From Planctomycetota bacterium (lineage in GTDB: Bacteria; Planctomycetota; B129-G9), in assembly GCA_030622295.1 (NCBI GenBank), contig JAUXGI010000105.1, positions 1-5,520 of the forward strand: 5,520 bases of DNA. Direction: 5' to 3'. Below the pieces are notes generated by a model, which saw only the letters and a list, made by a program, of their open reading frames with translations, searched no databases and had not been told where the DNA came from. Shown here one piece after another: positions 5,494 to 5,520 of the stretch. The translations under genes were made by a program, and so were the position numbers. Position 1 is the first letter of the stretch. Each line of letters opens with the position of its first letter.

Positions 5494-5520
5494 GCGGCGG
5501 CGATATACAACAGTACGGAA

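Noticed and set aside
5274..5510. Minus-strand open frame of 78 codons across the upstream repeats
   Set aside because: Its translation is the heptamer array and G tracts followed by an out-of-frame read of the lipoprotein signal peptide.
5498..5512. TTGTATAT on the minus strand as a possible -10 box for the operon
   Set aside because: Any -35 element would lie at or beyond the window edge and about 130 bp separates it from the start codon, so it cannot be supported.

Overview
The window carries one operon-like block of five minus-strand genes (5368 down to 166), with short GC-rich, repeat-like intergenic DNA at each end. The genes sit 1 bp apart, 47 bp apart, overlapping by 23 bp, and 3 bp apart, so a single transcript reading right to left is the simplest view. 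There are no RNA genes, transposase genes, CRISPR arrays or phage genes.

In transcription order the genes are: (1) a 288-aa lipoprotein resembling the LolA/LolB/DUF4292 type (4502-5368); (2) a 375-aa MacB/LolC/FtsX-type ABC permease (3373-4500); (3) a 221-aa LolD/MacB-type ABC ATPase (2660-3325); (4) a 273-aa polytopic membrane protein with faint DedA/VTT resemblance (1861-2682); (5) a 563-aa protein with an N-terminal membrane anchor, an acidic Gly/Glu-rich tether and two tandem LolA-like domains (166-1857). Together they look like an envelope lipid or lipoprotein handling module: an inner-membrane ABC extruder, a lipoprotein with a possible LolB-like role, and a tethered periplasmic carrier or sensor. 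That functional reading is inferred from family resemblance and gene order. The family assignments of the permease and ATPase are firm. Those of the two LolA-like proteins are moderate, and that of gene 4 is tentative.

The flanks are unusual. Upstream of gene 1 (5394-5520) lie five tandem copies of a GAAACYT heptamer, a run of 13 C, several more C tracts that are G tracts on the coding strand, and a CGTCTGA motif. Downstream of gene 5 (1-165) are three potential hairpins and a C-tract/CGTCTGA block that resembles the upstream one in the same orientation. These look like members of a dispersed intergenic repeat family.

The organism is probably a diderm (Gram-negative-type) bacterium of moderately high GC, because it has a lipoprotein signal, LolA-like domains and a Lol/MacB-type transporter. 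The intergenic repeat style and diverged proteins recall environmental Planctomycetes, other PVC-group or candidate-phylum genomes, but nothing here fixes the phylum.
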